The notes under the pieces are model-generated. The model saw nothing but the letters and a program-made list of their open reading frames with translations. It was not told the origin of the DNA and did no database searches. A program made the translations under genes and the position numbers. Source: Desulfosarcina alkanivorans (lineage in GTDB: Bacteria; Desulfobacterota; Desulfobacteria; Desulfobacterales; Desulfosarcinaceae). From it: 64,000 nucleotides of DNA. The stretch covers positions 6,510,001 to 6,574,000 of the forward strand of contig NZ_AP021874.1 in assembly GCF_009688945.1 (NCBI RefSeq), written 5' to 3'. This document shows, in pieces, positions 26,586-34,913 of the stretch (positions are counted from its first letter, which is position 1; each line of letters starts with the position of its first letter).

Positions 26586-27581
26586 ATGATCATCCCTTCA
26601 CTGTTGCTGCTGGCCGGGTTTCTCGTTCTCATCAAGGGCGCCGACCTGTTCGTGGATGGCGCTGCGCGACTGGCGCGGGGCATGAACGTCCCGCCCGTGG
26701 CCGTCGGGCTGACGGTGGTGGCTTTCGGCACTTCGGCACCCGAACTGTTCGTCAACATCTCCGCCGCCGTCAGCGGAAGCAGCGATATCGCCCTGGGCAA
26801 TGTGGTCGGCAGCAACATTGCCAACGTTCTTCTGATTCTGGGGATATCGTCACTGATTCGGCCGCTCACCGTTTCGAAGGGAACCGTTTGGAAGGAGATT
26901 CCTCTCAGCCTGCTGGCGGTGGTGATGCTCTGGATCCTGGCCAGTGACGTCTATATCGACGGCGCCGTCCGTTCAACGATCAGCCGTTCGGACGGCCTCG
27001 TGCTGCTGGGCTTCTTCGCCATCTTCATTGCATACACGGCATCTATCGCCGCACCGGTTGACGGGCTGCCGGAATTCACGCCGGCGCCGGCGGACAACGC
27101 GGTCGGGATTGCACTGAAAATGACCATCGGGTTTTGCGGCCTGCTGTTCGGCGGGCGCTGGATCGTGGACAATGCCGCCATCATAGGGGAGCTGCTGGCC
27201 ATCCCCCGGGCCGTAATGGGACTGACGGTGGTGGCGGTGGGCACCTCGCTTCCCGAACTGGCCACCTCGGCCATGGCTGCCAGGCGGGGAGACGTGGAGA
27301 TCGCGGTGGGCAACGTGGTCGGCTCCAATATTTTCAATGTGTTTTTCATCCTGGGGGTCAGTGCGGTCATCCGGCCGCTGCCCTTCAACCCCGCCGCCAA
27401 TGTGGACATGGGCGCCATGATGGCGTCCGGCATCCTGCTTTTCGTCTTCATGTTCAGCGGCCGGGTGCGCATCATGGACCGCTGGGAAGGGGGGCTGGCC
27501 CTGCTGGTTTATGGGCTTTACCTCGGCTATCTGCTTTATCCCCTGTTCCCGACCGGCACGCCGGTGGGGTCTGCCGGCTGA
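26586..27581 (+). CDS. Calcium/sodium antiporter, CaCA family (YrbG-like)
   Basis: A 331-residue inner-membrane exchanger with ten or so helices. It carries the two inverted alpha-repeat motifs of the CaCA superfamily: VAFGTSAPELFVN with ALGNVVGSNIANVL in the first half, and VAVGTSLPELATS with AVGNVVGSNIFNVF in the second. The conserved acidic and Gly/Ser residues are all present. ATG 26586 starts right at the first helix, with AGAGG upstream. The protein probably extrudes Ca2+ in exchange for Na+ or H+. It is not visibly in an operon. Confidence 0.92.
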   Translation: MIIPSLLLLAGFLVLIKGADLFVDGAARLARGMNVPPVAVGLTVVAFGTSAPELFVNISAAVSGSSDIALGNVVGSNIANVLLILGISSLIRPLTVSKGTVWKEIPLSLLAVVMLWILASDVYIDGAVRSTISRSDGLVLLGFFAIFIAYTASIAAPVDGLPEFTPAPADNAVGIALKMTIGFCGLLFGGRWIVDNAAIIGELLAIPRAVMGLTVVAVGTSLPELATSAMAARRGDVEIAVGNVVGSNIFNVFFILGVSAVIRPLPFNPAANVDMGAMMASGILLFVFMFSGRVRIMDRWEGGLALLVYGLYLGYLLYPLFPTGTPVGSAG

Positions 27582-27765
27582 GGGCAAACGTTGTTATCCC
27601 GTTTTCTGCAAGGGGGGCGGAACAGGGCCGACCGGGTGATACGACCGATGATGAAACGACTTTGAACGATGATGACCCTGTTTCCCGATGGATGGGCCAC
27701 AGCGCCGGGGATCTACAAAACCAACCACCCCTTGAATGCACCAGGTCGGATGGAAAGGCGGAGCC

Positions 27766-29424
27766 ATGAGCATTGACAATCTCACCCCGCTGGCCGTTGA
27801 AGTCTTTAAAAAACGCTATCTTGCCCGAAACTATCGCGGAGAGACCATCGAAACGCCGGCAGATGTGTTCGCGCGGGTGGCCCGGGTGGTGGCCGAGGCG
27901 GACCGGTTGTTCGACGCACGTGCTTCGGTCCGGGACACCGAGGCGCGCTTCGCATCGGCCATGACCTCACTCTCCTTTCTGCCCAATTCACCCTGTCTGA
28001 TGAATGCCGGCCGTCCGCTGGGGCAGTTGGCCGCCTGTTTCGTGCTGCCGGTGGAAGACCATCTGGAGTCCATTTTCCAGAGCCTCAAGGATGCCGCCCT
28101 GATCCACCATACCGGCGGCGGCACCGGATTCTCCTTCAGTCGGCTGCGCCCCGCCGGGGACACCATTTTTCCGGCATCCGGGGTAACCGGCGGGCCGGTG
28201 TCGTTCATCCGGCTGTTCGATGCCGCCACTCACCTCATCGACCGGGACCGCATCCGGCCTGGCGCCAACATGGGTGTGCTGCATGTGAACCACCCGGACA
28301 TCAAGGCGTTTGTCACGGCCAAGCAAGACCGCCGCCAGCTGTGCCATTTCAATCTTTCCGTGGCCGTGGACGACCTTTTTATCGATTGTGTAAAGAACGG
28401 GCGCGACTATCCCCTGGTTCACCCGCGAACCGGGGCCGAGGTGGCACGCCTGCCGGCGGCCGACCTGCTCGGCCTGATGGCAGCAAGCGCATGGGCGACC
28501 GGGGATCCCGGCATCCTGTTCCTCGACCGCATCAACCGGGCCAACCCCACCCCGGAAATGGGGCCGCTGGAAGCCACCAACCCATGTGGCGAGCAGCCGT
28601 TGCTGCCCTACGAGTCGTGCACCCTGGGCTCCATCAACCTCACCCGGATCATCGACGGCAACGCCATCGACTACGGGAAACTGGATTCCCTCGTGCATTT
28701 GGGCGTTCATTTTCTGGACAACGTGGTGGAAGTGAACCGGCACCCCATTTCCCGCACCGGTGAGTGGAGTCGGATGAACCGCAAGATCGGGCTGGGGGTT
28801 ATGGGATTCGCCGACATGTTGATTCTCCTCGGCATCCCCTACCAGAGTGAACAGGCCGTGGCGCTAGCCGAAGCGATCATGTCCCGGGTTCAGCAAACCG
28901 CCGAGGCCGCGTCGGCTGAATTGGCCGTGAAGCGGGGAAATTTTCCCGCTTTTCAGCAGAGCGTATTTCCAGCCAGGGGGGTGACGTGGCGGCGCAATGC
29001 CACCCTGACCACCGTGGCGCCCACCGGGACCATCAGCATTCTGGCAGGGGTCAGCAGCAGTGTCGAACCGGTTTTCGCTTTTGACGTCGAGCGCCGGATC
29101 GTGGATCAGGTTTTCAAGGACGTGCATCCCCTTTACCAGCGATACCGGCGTGAAGGCCGGCCCATCGACCGACGGATCTTTCAGACGGCCTGGGACGTCT
29201 CCCCCCACTGGCACCTCAAGATCCAGGCCGCCTTCCAGAAGAATACGGACAATGCCGTTTCCAAAACGGTCAATCTGCCCGAAGCCGCCACGGTTGAGGA
29301 TGTCCGTGATCTTTTTCTGGAAGCGGCGGACATGAACCTCAAGGGGATCACCGTATACCGTGACAAGTCTCACCCGGACCAGATTCTCTCCGCCTGTTCG
29401 TTAAAAAATGAGGAGTGTTCCTAA
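27766..29424 (+). CDS. nrdJ: Adenosylcobalamin-dependent (class II) ribonucleotide reductase
   Basis: A 552-residue enzyme that reduces ribonucleotides to deoxyribonucleotides using a B12-derived radical, so it needs no oxygen. Class signatures include PNSPCLMNAG, AACFVLPVED, NPCGEQPLLPYESC with the active-site Cys, and APTGTISILAGVSSSVEPVF. The C-terminus ends with a Cys pair region (ACSLKNEEC) that could carry the regenerating thiols. It is a compact form: I see neither an N-terminal ATP-cone nor a large C-terminal extension. ATG 27766 is chosen because GGCGGAG lies upstream, so a 30-base longer frame from 27736 is not needed. Confidence 0.93.
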   Translation: MSIDNLTPLAVEVFKKRYLARNYRGETIETPADVFARVARVVAEADRLFDARASVRDTEARFASAMTSLSFLPNSPCLMNAGRPLGQLAACFVLPVEDHLESIFQSLKDAALIHHTGGGTGFSFSRLRPAGDTIFPASGVTGGPVSFIRLFDAATHLIDRDRIRPGANMGVLHVNHPDIKAFVTAKQDRRQLCHFNLSVAVDDLFIDCVKNGRDYPLVHPRTGAEVARLPAADLLGLMAASAWATGDPGILFLDRINRANPTPEMGPLEATNPCGEQPLLPYESCTLGSINLTRIIDGNAIDYGKLDSLVHLGVHFLDNVVEVNRHPISRTGEWSRMNRKIGLGVMGFADMLILLGIPYQSEQAVALAEAIMSRVQQTAEAASAELAVKRGNFPAFQQSVFPARGVTWRRNATLTTVAPTGTISILAGVSSSVEPVFAFDVERRIVDQVFKDVHPLYQRYRREGRPIDRRIFQTAWDVSPHWHLKIQAAFQKNTDNAVSKTVNLPEAATVEDVRDLFLEAADMNLKGITVYRDKSHPDQILSACSLKNEECS

Positions 29425-29522
29425 GGGCCGGGGACCGGAGGCAAAAGGTCGCGAAACCGACGGCTTCGTTCTGGCTGCGGTTCTCATCTGCGGGCAGCCC
29501 ATCTTAAACGTGAGGATTTATC

Positions 29523-31082
29523 ATGAACCGAAGACAATCCATCGATGCCATCGACGCCAATGACGGATACTGGGACATGCTGGTGATCGGCGGCGGTGCC
29601 ACCGGTCTTGGATGTGCGCTGGACGCCGCCTCGCGGGGGTACCAGACCTTGCTGGTGGAGCAGGATGATTTTGCCAAGGGGACGTCCAGCCGCAGTACCA
29701 AACTGGTGCATGGCGGGGTGCGCTACCTTCAGCAGGGCAATGTCTCGCTGGTTCTCGAGGCCCTTCACGAACGTGGCCTGCTGATGCAGAACGCGCCCCA
29801 CCTCGTTCGGAACCAGGCGTTCATCGTGCCCAACTATGAATGGTGGGACGGCCCTTTTTACGGGGTCGGGCTCAAAGTCTACGATCTTCTGGCCGGCCGG
29901 CTGGGGTTGGGGACTTCCAAGTGGCTGTCCAAAGCGGAGACCCTTCAACGGATTCCGACCCTGGAGCCGGACCGGCTGCGCGGCGGCGTGGTCTACCATG
30001 ACGGACAGTTCGACGACGCCCGTCTGGCGGTCAACCTGGCCCAGTCGATTGCGGATGCCGGCGGTGTGCCCGTCAACTACATGCAGGTGACGGACCTGAC
30101 CTATTCGGGGGAGATGATCAACGGGGTTACCATAAAGGATTCCCTGACCGGGGAAGAACGGACCGTTCGCGCCCGGGTGGTGATCAACGCCACGGGCATT
30201 TTTGCCGATGACATCCTGCGAATGGACCGGCCCGGGGCACCCGCTCTCATTACCCACAGCCAGGGCATTCACCTGGTTCTGGACAAGCGGTTCCTGAAAG
30301 GAAACACTGCCATCATGGTGCCTCAGACTGAAGACGGACGGGTGTTGTTCGCCGTGCCCTGGCACGACCGGGTGCTGGTGGGGACCACCGATACACCGGT
30401 GGATCGCGCCACCCTGGAACCCCGCCCCTTCGAAGAAGAGATTGATTTCATTCTCAAGCATGCCGCCCAGTACATGGTCGAGGATCCCGTCCGGGAGGAT
30501 ATCCTGTGCGTGTTTGCGGGCCTCCGGCCGCTGGTGGGGGCAGGTGAGGGCAAAAAGACCGCTGCCATCTCCCGGGACCATCATTTGGCGGTCTCCCCGT
30601 CGGGGTTGGTGACCATTACCGGCGGTAAATGGACGACCTACCGAAAGATGGCCGAAGATGCCGTGGACCAGGCGGCCTTGATTGCCGGTTTGCCCGAAAG
30701 CGACTGCCGGACGCGCACGCTGCGCATTCACGGGTGGCTGAAGAACATGGATCCGGCGGATCCGATGCGGGCCTATGGGTCCGACGCGGTTTCCATCCGG
30801 CGGATTGTCGACACCGATGCCCGGATGGGAGAAAAACTGCACGACCGTCTGCCCTACGTCGGTGCGGAGGTGATTTGGGCCGTTCGCCATGAAATGGCCG
30901 TAACACTGGAAGATGTGCTGGCTCGCCGAACCCGCGCCCTTATCCTTGATGCGCCGGCAAGCATGGACATTGCTGAGAAGACGGCTGCCCTCATGGCACA
31001 CGAATTGGGAAGGGGGGCGGAATGGGAGCGGGAACAGGTGGCCGGATTCAAGATGCTGGCCCGAGGCTACCAGCCGGATTGA
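29523..31082 (+). CDS. glpD: Glycerol-3-phosphate dehydrogenase (FAD-dependent)
   Basis: A 519-residue peripheral membrane flavoenzyme that oxidises glycerol-3-phosphate to dihydroxyacetone phosphate and feeds electrons to quinone. It has the FAD-binding GGGATGLGCALDAASRGY, the family signature GTSSRSTKLVHGGVRYL, and GTTDTPVD and GGKWTTYRKMAED further on. The start has GAGGA upstream. It stands alone between nrdJ and a convergent small gene. It would serve glycerol or phospholipid turnover, which fits with PldA nearby, although the two are not linked in an operon. Confidence 0.93.
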   Translation: MNRRQSIDAIDANDGYWDMLVIGGGATGLGCALDAASRGYQTLLVEQDDFAKGTSSRSTKLVHGGVRYLQQGNVSLVLEALHERGLLMQNAPHLVRNQAFIVPNYEWWDGPFYGVGLKVYDLLAGRLGLGTSKWLSKAETLQRIPTLEPDRLRGGVVYHDGQFDDARLAVNLAQSIADAGGVPVNYMQVTDLTYSGEMINGVTIKDSLTGEERTVRARVVINATGIFADDILRMDRPGAPALITHSQGIHLVLDKRFLKGNTAIMVPQTEDGRVLFAVPWHDRVLVGTTDTPVDRATLEPRPFEEEIDFILKHAAQYMVEDPVREDILCVFAGLRPLVGAGEGKKTAAISRDHHLAVSPSGLVTITGGKWTTYRKMAEDAVDQAALIAGLPESDCRTRTLRIHGWLKNMDPADPMRAYGSDAVSIRRIVDTDARMGEKLHDRLPYVGAEVIWAVRHEMAVTLEDVLARRTRALILDAPASMDIAEKTAALMAHELGRGAEWEREQVAGFKMLARGYQPD

Positions 31083-31109
31083 GGCTGGCGGTTCGATGTC
31101 GGAAGGTGG

Positions 31110-31142
31110 AAAGTGCCGACCGGAAGGCGGTCAGGCCACTTT
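31110..31142. terminator. Possible bidirectional terminator hairpin
   Basis: AAAGTG (31110-31115) pairs with CACTTT (31137-31142), with an inner GACCG/CGGTC stem. It lies between the glpD stop and the convergent small gene. No strong T-run follows, so the call is weak. Confidence 0.35.
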
Positions 31143-31547
31143 GAGAAAATCCACTTTCCTGATCCCGCTGGTAAATTCCAGGGTGCTGCAGATCATGTCC
31201 AGGTTTTCCCTCAGGGCTTTCTGGCGATGCTCGCCCATGGGATAGGCCTTCCCGATGGTTTTGGCCATGGCGGCCAGCAGCTTGACCCGCTGGTAGAATA
31301 CATGATCGAACCCCATCCCGTCTTTGATCGACTGCCGGTTACGAATGGGAATCAGTTGTTCCAGGTCGATGCTTTCGGCGCCGATGTAACGCGCATTGCC
31401 GACCAGCGTGCGTTTGCGCACCGCGCCCAATGGATACCCCTCCAGATATGCTCGCGTCATAATGATCAACAGCTTGAGCCTGGAGATAAAAATATGGTCG
31501 AGGTCCATTTCGCAGGCGTTGCCGGTCGAAGCACCGAACCGAAGCAT
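31131..31547 (-). CDS. Hypothetical protein with an internal tandem repeat
   Basis: A 138-residue soluble, mostly helical protein of a family I do not recognise. Two copies of a unit of about 40 residues can be aligned: DHIFISRLKLLIIM followed by YPLG, and DHVFYQRVKLLAAM followed by YPMG, with further matches at Arg positions. The spacing between D-H pairs is about 65 residues. AAAGGA precedes the ATG. The repeat suggests a duplicated helical hairpin that might bind a ligand or partner. No function is assigned. Confidence 0.6.
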   Translation of the reverse strand: MLRFGASTGNACEMDLDHIFISRLKLLIIMTRAYLEGYPLGAVRKRTLVGNARYIGAESIDLEQLIPIRNRQSIKDGMGFDHVFYQRVKLLAAMAKTIGKAYPMGEHRQKALRENLDMICSTLEFTSGIRKVDFLKVA

Positions 31548-31951
31548 GGCGTTCCTTTCCGGATTGTTTTCGGGGAGTGAAGCGGCAATTGTTAAATAAA
31601 GTCACAAAAGCAATAATCGAACCATGTGCGGTTTTTTTCACAATGATACAGTCGGCTGGTTAACCGGTTTCAATCACATGAAAAATGAAAAGTGCGGCGG
31701 CGGGCGTGTCCGGTTGGGTGTATGACAAAAACTTCCTATTGTGTCCTTTTTGTAACAGTTTTTGTGAAAAACCTTCCATGGTGGGGGCACAGCACCGGTC
31801 GAATCCGGCGTCTGAGGAGGTCCGTGCGGTATAACGCCGATCCTGAAGGTCGTCCACCACAAGGATGGTTTCCATTCTGTCCCGTTAGATGGGCCCCCGG
31901 GTGATCCGGGGTGTGGTCAGGAGGCGGGAAGCCAATAGGGGGGGCGTGGGA
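31548..31951. other. Intergenic region with one inverted repeat
   Basis: No gene is supported in either strand. The only structured element noticed is the inverted repeat around 31725-31765. The sequence is AT-richer than its neighbours. Confidence 0.4.
31725..31765. repeat. 9-bp inverted repeat
   Basis: ACAAAAACT (31725-31733) and AGTTTTTGT (31757-31765) are perfect inverted arms separated by 23 bases. The arms could pair in RNA or bind a protein. There is no obvious terminator tail. Confidence 0.3.
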
Positions 31952-32128
31952 TTACAACGATTCCTGATCCAATTTCATCAGGCCCTTGATGCTCTGGGAG
32001 ATCAACGCCAGCCTGCGGATGATTTCCAGCCGCGTCTTGTTTTTCGGGAGGGTCTCGTCCGCGATCTGCTTGCGGTATTGCCCGGCCACGGTTGACAGGA
32101 GATCGGCAATGGCGTGGTCATCTTCCAT
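31952..32128 (-). CDS. Small hypothetical protein downstream of the MoaD-like gene
   Basis: A 58-residue, largely helical acidic/basic protein of unknown family. ATG 32128 is chosen because GGAG lies seven or so bases upstream; ATG 32146 has no SD. It overlaps the preceding gene by 11 bases, implying coupling and a role with the aldehyde oxidoreductase cluster. Nothing in the sequence names its function. Confidence 0.5.
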   Translation of the reverse strand: MEDDHAIADLLSTVAGQYRKQIADETLPKNKTRLEIIRRLALISQSIKGLMKLDQESL

Positions 32129-32720
32129 GTCCTTGCTCCATGACAACAGACAGGAGTACCCATTGCGAGGACAGGCTTGAGAAGAGATTCATGTCCGCCG
32201 AGACCTCGCCGTCATCCACGCGTGCGTTCCGGATATTGCGGGTCAACTCGTCGGGGAAACGCTCAGCAATCCGCTGGAGATCCCTGCCGTGCACCTCCAC
32301 CCCGGTTTCCAACAGGCGGGAGCCGACCTCCCTGGCGACCATGTTGAACAGTTTGACCGTCACCCGTCCCGTGGATTCGCAGGCACCACAGGCATCGGCG
32401 GGTTGAGAGATATCCTTGCGGAAGGCCGCGTAGCGTCCCCCCTTGCGCATGGTGGCTCCCAGCAGGCCGGGCATGGCCGCACTCAGGGCCAGGGTGGCCC
32501 CGTCCCGGACCATTGCCGTATCCACATCGTCCACCGGTCGGGCATCGAGGAACAGGGTCTGGACGCGCTGGTCGAGGTAGTCGTCGTCGATACCCAACTG
32601 GCCGCAAAGAAACTCCCGAAGGGTGCAGCCGGTTCTTGCAGACAGGACGACACCTTTTTCAAATAGTGAGGAAAACAGGGGGGTGCAGGAACCATCCACC
32701 CGCAGGTCGAGTCGAATCAT
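32118..32720 (-). CDS. MoaD/ThiS-like N-terminal protein linked to the aldehyde oxidoreductase gene
   Basis: A 200-residue protein. The first 95 residues look like a beta-grasp (MoaD/ThiS-type) fold: a TGCTLREFL helix start, TLFLDARPVDD and VRDGATLALS, leading to a Gly-rich PGLLGATMRKGG. They do not end in the di-Gly that MoaD uses for sulfur transfer. The remainder has a CGAC cysteine pair and a mixed helical part that I do not recognise. It lies directly downstream of the AOR gene with a hairpin between them, so it may help mount the tungsto/molybdopterin cofactor or bind its partner. That role is inferred. Confidence 0.5.
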   Translation of the reverse strand: MIRLDLRVDGSCTPLFSSLFEKGVVLSARTGCTLREFLCGQLGIDDDYLDQRVQTLFLDARPVDDVDTAMVRDGATLALSAAMPGLLGATMRKGGRYAAFRKDISQPADACGACESTGRVTVKLFNMVAREVGSRLLETGVEVHGRDLQRIAERFPDELTRNIRNARVDDGEVSADMNLFSSLSSQWVLLSVVMEQGHGR

Positions 32721-32761
32721 GGCTGATGCTCCGAATGGGGCTGTGGTGTGTCGCTAAGTAA

Positions 32762-32789
32762 ACGGGGAGATCCTTGCGGATCTCCCCGT
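32762..32789 (-). terminator. Strong hairpin between the AOR and MoaD-like genes
   Basis: ACGGGGAGATCC and its exact complement GGATCTCCCCGT form a 12-bp stem with a 4-base loop. On the minus strand it is followed by a short T-rich tail (TTTACTT). It may terminate part of the aldehyde oxidoreductase transcript or stabilise mRNA ends. Confidence 0.6.
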
Positions 32790-32823
32790 CCGTTTCAGTG
32801 GTCATCCCTGTCAAGCCTCGACC

Positions 32824-34566
32824 CTACCAGTTGAATACCGTGTCCAGCTCTTCGTCGGTGACGCCGAAGGTGACATTGTGGGGTGCCAGGGCCTCTTTCT
32901 TGAAATAGTCGGGCAGACGGTCGTCATTGGCGGTAAAGCCGGCGGCCCGATTGAATTCGCGTTCGTTTTTCAGCACCGACTGGCCAAGGGCGGTGACGTC
33001 GTCGGCGGTCATCGGCTGGCCGATAAAGGCGCCGACCAGATCGACCAGGGCATTGAAGGTGTCGGGCTGGTCGAGGATGGCAAAGGCGATGAACAGGCAC
33101 ATGCCGGTGGAGTCGATGGCTGCGGTGGCAATCTGAAGGTTCCTGGACAATTCCACCTGCCCCTCGGGTTTGAGGGCATCCACGCTGCCGCCGACGCCCA
33201 GGAGGTTGGTGGCCACGGCATAGCCGGCCGTGTGGTCGGCGCCCATGGTGGTGGTGGCGTAGGTGACGCCGATGCCCTGGACCGCACGGGGGTCGTAGGC
33301 GGGCATGGACTGGCGCTTGACCACGGGCACCCGCTCCACGCCGAAGACCTGTCCGGTCACGGCGGCGCCGTTGCCCAGAATTCTTCCCAGCGGCGTTCCG
33401 TCGCCCACTTCCTGGAGCAGCCGGATGGCCGCCTGGCTGTCGCCGAACTTGGCCAGTCCGGCTTCCATGGCCACGCCGATGGTGGCGCCCATTTCGATGG
33501 TGTCCAGGCCGAAATCGTCATCCATGCGGTCCAGTTGGGCGACCACATCCAGATCGTCGATGCCGCAGTTGCCGCCGTGGGCCCAGACCGTCTCGTACTC
33601 GGGCTGTTTGGTGACGAAATTGCCGTCTTTATCGTAAAAGGTCCCCGAGCAGCGGATCACACATCCCCGATGGCAGCCGTGGGTGGCCGATCCTTCGCCT
33701 CCGCGTTCGTTTTCCAGTGCGGCCTGGGTTTCACCGGAGAGGTTGGATGCACCCTCGAACTGCCCGGTTTTAAAATTGTGGGTGGGGTATCCGCCGGCTT
33801 CGTTGACCACATTGGTGAGCACATTGGTGCCGAATGCGGGCAGTCCTTCGCCGGTGACCGGGTGCTTGCGCAGGCCTGCGGCAAAAGCCTTGTTGGCGGC
33901 TTTGAATTTCTCGGGATCGGCGGGCTGGCGCATTTTCATGCCGTTGTCATCCAGGACGATGGCCTTGATGCCTTTGGACCCCATGACGGCACCAACGCCC
34001 CCGCGTCCGGCGTGGCGGGTGGGGCGCTGCTCCACATCCGTGAAGGCGATGGAGGCGGCGGACATTTTCATTTCACCCGCCTGGCCGATGGTGACACAGG
34101 CCACCTTGCTGCCGTACTGGGCGCTGAGCTTTTCCACGGTGGCGTAGTTGCCCAGACCCTTGAGATCTTCGGCGGACTCCAGTTTGACGCCGTCCTTATC
34201 GATGAAAACCTTGTAGAGGCTGTCGTCGTCGGCTTTTCCCTCGAGGATGATGGCCGCATAGCCCAACCGGCCCATCACCTGGGCTCCCTGGCCGCCGGAA
34301 TTGGCCTCCTTGATGCCGCCGGTGAGCGGGCTTTTGCAACCCACGCTGATCCGGCCGGAAATGGCCGCGGCCGATCCGCTCAGCAGGCCCGGTGCGATGA
34401 CCAGTTTGTTGGCATCGCTCAGCGGATGGCAGGTGGGGGGGACTTCCTTGGCAACGACCGCCGAGGTCATTGCCCGGCCACCCAATCCTGCATACTCTCC
34501 CAAAGCCTCGGTTTTTACAGCCGGGCCTCCCGGAGCGCCCATGTCAATTCTTAAAATTTTGTCCAT
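32824..34566 (-). CDS. aor: Tungsten-containing aldehyde:ferredoxin oxidoreductase (AOR)
   Basis: A 580-residue oxygen-sensitive enzyme that oxidises aldehydes to acids and reduces ferredoxin, using a tungsto- or molybdo-bis(pterin) and one [4Fe-4S] cluster. Cluster ligands are recognisable as CHRGCVIRC, with a fourth Cys likely in STGMCLFIAF. Cofactor motifs include GLGGRAMTS, PLTGGIKEANSGG and RPTRHAGRGGVGAVMGSKG. The length matches AOR family members of about 600 residues. ATG 34566 is chosen because AGGAGGG lies six bases upstream, excluding six residues from an earlier in-frame start. A MoaD-like gene and a small gene follow. The physiological aldehyde is not known. Confidence 0.93.
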   Translation of the reverse strand: MDKILRIDMGAPGGPAVKTEALGEYAGLGGRAMTSAVVAKEVPPTCHPLSDANKLVIAPGLLSGSAAAISGRISVGCKSPLTGGIKEANSGGQGAQVMGRLGYAAIILEGKADDDSLYKVFIDKDGVKLESAEDLKGLGNYATVEKLSAQYGSKVACVTIGQAGEMKMSAASIAFTDVEQRPTRHAGRGGVGAVMGSKGIKAIVLDDNGMKMRQPADPEKFKAANKAFAAGLRKHPVTGEGLPAFGTNVLTNVVNEAGGYPTHNFKTGQFEGASNLSGETQAALENERGGEGSATHGCHRGCVIRCSGTFYDKDGNFVTKQPEYETVWAHGGNCGIDDLDVVAQLDRMDDDFGLDTIEMGATIGVAMEAGLAKFGDSQAAIRLLQEVGDGTPLGRILGNGAAVTGQVFGVERVPVVKRQSMPAYDPRAVQGIGVTYATTTMGADHTAGYAVATNLLGVGGSVDALKPEGQVELSRNLQIATAAIDSTGMCLFIAFAILDQPDTFNALVDLVGAFIGQPMTADDVTALGQSVLKNEREFNRAAGFTANDDRLPDYFKKEALAPHNVTFGVTDEELDTVFNW

Positions 34567-34832
34567 CTTGTCCCTCCTGTTCATACTATTCTGATGTTAA
34601 CAAGTAATCCGTGATTGATGGTCGTATGTTGAATGACGTGAGAAAACAGGCTTCCTTCTTATTGTAATTATGAGTGTTCGCCGGTAATGTCAAGGAAAAC
34701 CAAGAATGACAAGCAGATGACAACCCCGTCCTTTCAGGTGATATTGGGTCGTTATGGTCGGTTCTGTCCACCGTGACGAATAAAGCGGTCAAGGCGAGGG
34801 AAAGATCAACCCCTGGCGGCAGGCGTCAACAT

Positions 34833-34886
34833 AAAAAAAAAGCCCGAAACCCTGTTCAACCAATCGGTGAAAAGGGGGTTCGGGCT
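34833..34886 (-). terminator. Rho-independent terminator of serC
   Basis: On the minus strand AGCCCGAACCCC and GGGTTTCGGGCT can pair with a loop of about 20 bases, followed by nine T. It is placed just after the serC stop. Confidence 0.75.
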
Positions 34887-34913
34887 GGCGATCCTGTACT
34901 GACGTGCGGGGGC

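Noticed and set aside
29484..31001. Long minus-strand open frame (505 codons)
   Set aside because: It is antisense to glpD, whose motifs are unmistakable. The minus frame has no domain and no Shine-Dalgarno sequence.
32878..34554. Long open frame (558 codons) on the plus strand
   Set aside because: It lies antisense to the aldehyde oxidoreductase gene and has His/Gly/Val-rich composition typical of a mirror frame in GC-rich DNA. No start site or family motif is seen.
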